Shown here: positions 55,546-57,482 of the stretch, piece by piece
Position numbering within the stretch: the first letter of the stretch is position 1
How the letters are laid out: the number at the start of each line of letters is the position of its first letter
From: Phoronis australis
Taxonomy: Eukaryota; Phoronida; Phoronidae
Direction: 5' to 3'
Length of the DNA stretch: 57,482 nt
NCBI GenBank assembly: GCA_002633005.1
Contig: NMRA01000094.1
Span: forward strand, 247,170 to 304,651
Notes under the pieces: model-generated
What the model was told of the DNA's origin: nothing
Database searches by the model: none
The model's input: only the letters and a program-made list of their open reading frames with translations
Program-made: the position numbers and the translations under genes

Positions 55546-56739
55546 ACCGTGTTGCAGCACCATTAGTGGGCGGTCTATACAGAATTGTGCTTTTAGGCCT
55601 ATGCGAAACATAGACGCATGCGCAACTATGCGAACCACTTGTGTAAAAACTTGAAAGGCAGCGAACTAAAGACATAATTCGGACATAGGCCAATGGCCTA
55701 AGCTCGACCAAACACCGTTGGCAGTAATGCAAAACTATATACCAAATTTCTTGAAAATACACCGGCAGACTTAAGGAGGCAAAAATAAATAAGAAGCAAA
55801 GCATTGTCGAATGCGCTGATGTACGATTAATGTCGAGCCCTATGCAGTGGACATTACCTCCAGGTAGTGAGTCTCAGATAACTGGTCGCTTTTGTAAATT
55901 TTATGTCGCAGCTGAATTTCTTTTACGTGCTGATGATTATGGGACTTTTTAGTTGACGTAAATAAAGAATATAGTATATCGAAGCAATCCATAAAGCTTT
56001 TTATCCCATCCACTTACTTTGATTCCGTCCATTTAAGGAAGAAAATAGCAAAAAAATGATGGGACCAGGCTGTCGCAAACACATGAGTTGTTAAACAAGC
56101 GCACACAATATCACGTCGACACTTCTTTAGTGAATGCTTACTCACACTAGCATTGAACATGAAGTTGTTTTCATTATATTAGAACCTGCCTTTACTATGT
56201 ATTTCATCACAGCAGATTTCTCAGCAGATTTTCTACTGTCGCAAAAATGAAGTCAGGTACGTTAACAAACTTTCATGCAATCGACACAAACCAATAACTT
56301 GCTTGATACTAGTTACAAAATTATAGAAAGTATCTCCAGACTTATGTAACTCAACAACAGTAAACGTGAAATGTTACCTTGAGAAAGTTAAAAAAATGCA
56401 CGATCAGAAGAAATTCCCAAATTCAATCTGTTTCGATGAAAGTTGTCAAGTACGTGAACTATTCACTGAAACGCATGGTTCACTCGTACTGTTGGTGTCA
56501 CGGTTTAGTTTTTTTTATTCATTGGTACTAATATCACTTTGGGTTAAGCTATAGCCAGTAAAGTAAATGTTTACCATACAACAGTTGATTGAGAACTTTA
56601 AAAAAAGTGACCGTCAAGTACGTTAAAGTCAGGGACGTGAACAACAATTCAATTCAAGGCGCCACATACATTACAATCAGAGACCGAAGAGCGTCTTTGT
56701 TATAATCGCTTACGCTCTTGTCGCTTTGCTGAAAATAGG
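55546..56739. other. Unassigned sequence
   Basis: A frame at 56360-56470 (VKCYLEKVKKMHDQKKFPNS) is open but without splice support. Contains the left copy of the 18-bp inverted repeat. Confidence 0.4.
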
Positions 56740-57197
56740 CGCACGCGCATACACACTGTTGTTTATACGTGTAGGAAGCACATCACTCTGCCACTCTTAT
56801 TGATCACTGCGCGGGAAGCGTCGTCTGCTTAAACGTCTCACGCTAAGAATCAGTCAAACATAATCGAGGTAAGAATAGCATTTGGCTCTACAAAACTATT
56901 ACAATTGTTAGTTATTATATATAACACAAATATTTTAAACAATTGATAAAAATAAATATGTGACAATTATGTAAGCACCATTTAACTTACATGACTCGTT
57001 TGTTAACATCGTGTTCAATTCAACGTTTCGTCTTGTCATTAGACATCATCAGGATCATATATACAACAATTTAGGACAACAAGTGCCAACATACAGCTGT
57101 ATGAACTTTATTATTTGTGCGGCGATCGTCCGGTTTTTAATCTTATTGTGGCCAAAAACTGATTTAATTAACAATATTCGTTTGTTAACGTACCTGA
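56253..57197. repeat. Exact 18-bp inverted repeat pair, 945 bp apart
   Basis: TCAGGTACGTTAACAAAC at 56253-56270 and its inverse at 57180-57197. Two related TCAAGTACGT copies lie between them (56446 and 56613). The pair encloses the probable leader exon and intron of the right-edge gene. Confidence 0.7.
56740..56868 (+). other. Probable 5' untranslated exon of the right-edge gene
   Basis: A CpG-richer stretch without an open frame ends at AATCGAG followed by a strong donor GTAAGAAT at 56869. The next acceptor, catatttacag, lies directly before the ATG at 57209, giving a 340-bp intron. The transcription start is not visible; the left border is a guess. Confidence 0.4.
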
Positions 57198-57208
57198 CAT
57201 ATTTACAG

Positions 57209-57482
57209 ATGGGCAAAACAAGGGCCCAGTACCAAGAAGAGTAGAGAGACAATGAACGACAAAGATCTTTTCAAAAAGATAAGGCAACGAACCAAACAAT
57301 ACAAACTTCCTATTACTGCTCTAAGCAAAGCAAAACAGTGTGAATTAAGAAAGAGAAAAAAAAATTGGAAAAGAAAAAGGAGGGAAAACATTAAGAATCG
57401 TACACAACAATCGAAACAAAATGAACAAGAAAATATAAACAGCAGTGGCGAGGGAACGCCCTTTGAAAGTTCAACAACAAGA
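57209..57482 (+). pseudogene. Basic-rich coding start, frame-broken, runs off the window
   Basis: Directly after an acceptor the frame reads MGKTRAQYQEE and hits TAG at 57242. Ten bases on, another frame starts MNDKDLFKKIRQRTKQYKLP and stays open for 77 codons to the window end, very rich in Lys and Arg (ELRKRKKNWKRKRRENIKNR). I infer that the two frames were once one protein, now with a stop and an indel. It resembles, from memory only, a class of invertebrate predicted proteins that begin with a basic helical RAxYQxxYR region and are often transposon-linked. It could also be a sequencing error in a live gene. Confidence 0.45.

Noticed and set aside
55108-55654. Poly-Ser, poly-Leu, poly-Ala and poly-Cys proteins
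   Set aside because: They are CTG repeats in different frames joined through unknown bases.

Overview
The window is intron- and repeat-rich animal DNA, not bacterial. It has GT-AG introns, two assembly gaps (21099-21587 and 55197-55477), poly-T and CTG microsatellites, about twenty unrelated minisatellites, and transposon families typical of marine invertebrates (Penelope-like, Kolobok-like, hAT-like, CR1/Jockey-like). A marine invertebrate, possibly a hemichordate or other deuterostome, is my inference from repeat content; I cannot name the species. Only a small part of the window is coding.

Genes. (1) A minus-strand multi-exon gene covers at least 36030-52740. Seven consecutive exons (50599 down to 36030) join with matching reading phases into 395 codons of leucine-rich paired helices, like an armadillo/HEAT repeat protein. 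Its 5' end lies near 52740, divergent from a plus-strand exon ending at 52961, with a TCTCGCGAGG box between them. (2) A complete single-exon plus-strand gene at 27125-27811 encodes a 228-residue type I membrane protein with one fibronectin type III domain. (3) The last two exons of another minus-strand gene lie at 7948-8400. (4) Weak plus-strand exon candidates lie at 5265, 14291, 15982, 16847 and 17542. (5) A basic-rich coding start, damaged, runs off the right edge from 57209.

Mobile DNA. A Penelope-like retroelement (44199-46085) has lost its reverse transcriptase core, keeps part of a GIY-YIG endonuclease, and carries a hammerhead-ribozyme-like motif in each terminal inverted repeat. Two TTAA-flanked Kolobok-like elements (12495-14097 and 32870-33928) and a 57-bp relative (4006-4062) are present; one encodes a THAP finger. 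A TA-flanked element (6483-7760) carries a HIRAN-like fragment. hAT-like MITEs, a 5'-truncated LINE, a tRNA-derived SINE at a splice acceptor and three copies of a 'gccactaggggg' repeat family fill the introns.

Layout: 1-11 kb is unique sequence, minisatellites and the HIRAN element; 11-18 kb holds MITEs and weak plus exons; 18-27 kb holds minisatellites, a gap and a long dispersed repeat; 27-28 kb is the FN3 gene; 28-36 kb holds arrays and the THAP element; 36-53 kb is the armadillo-like gene with introns full of transposons; 53-57.5 kb has a possible divergent gene, a gap and the start of the right-edge gene.
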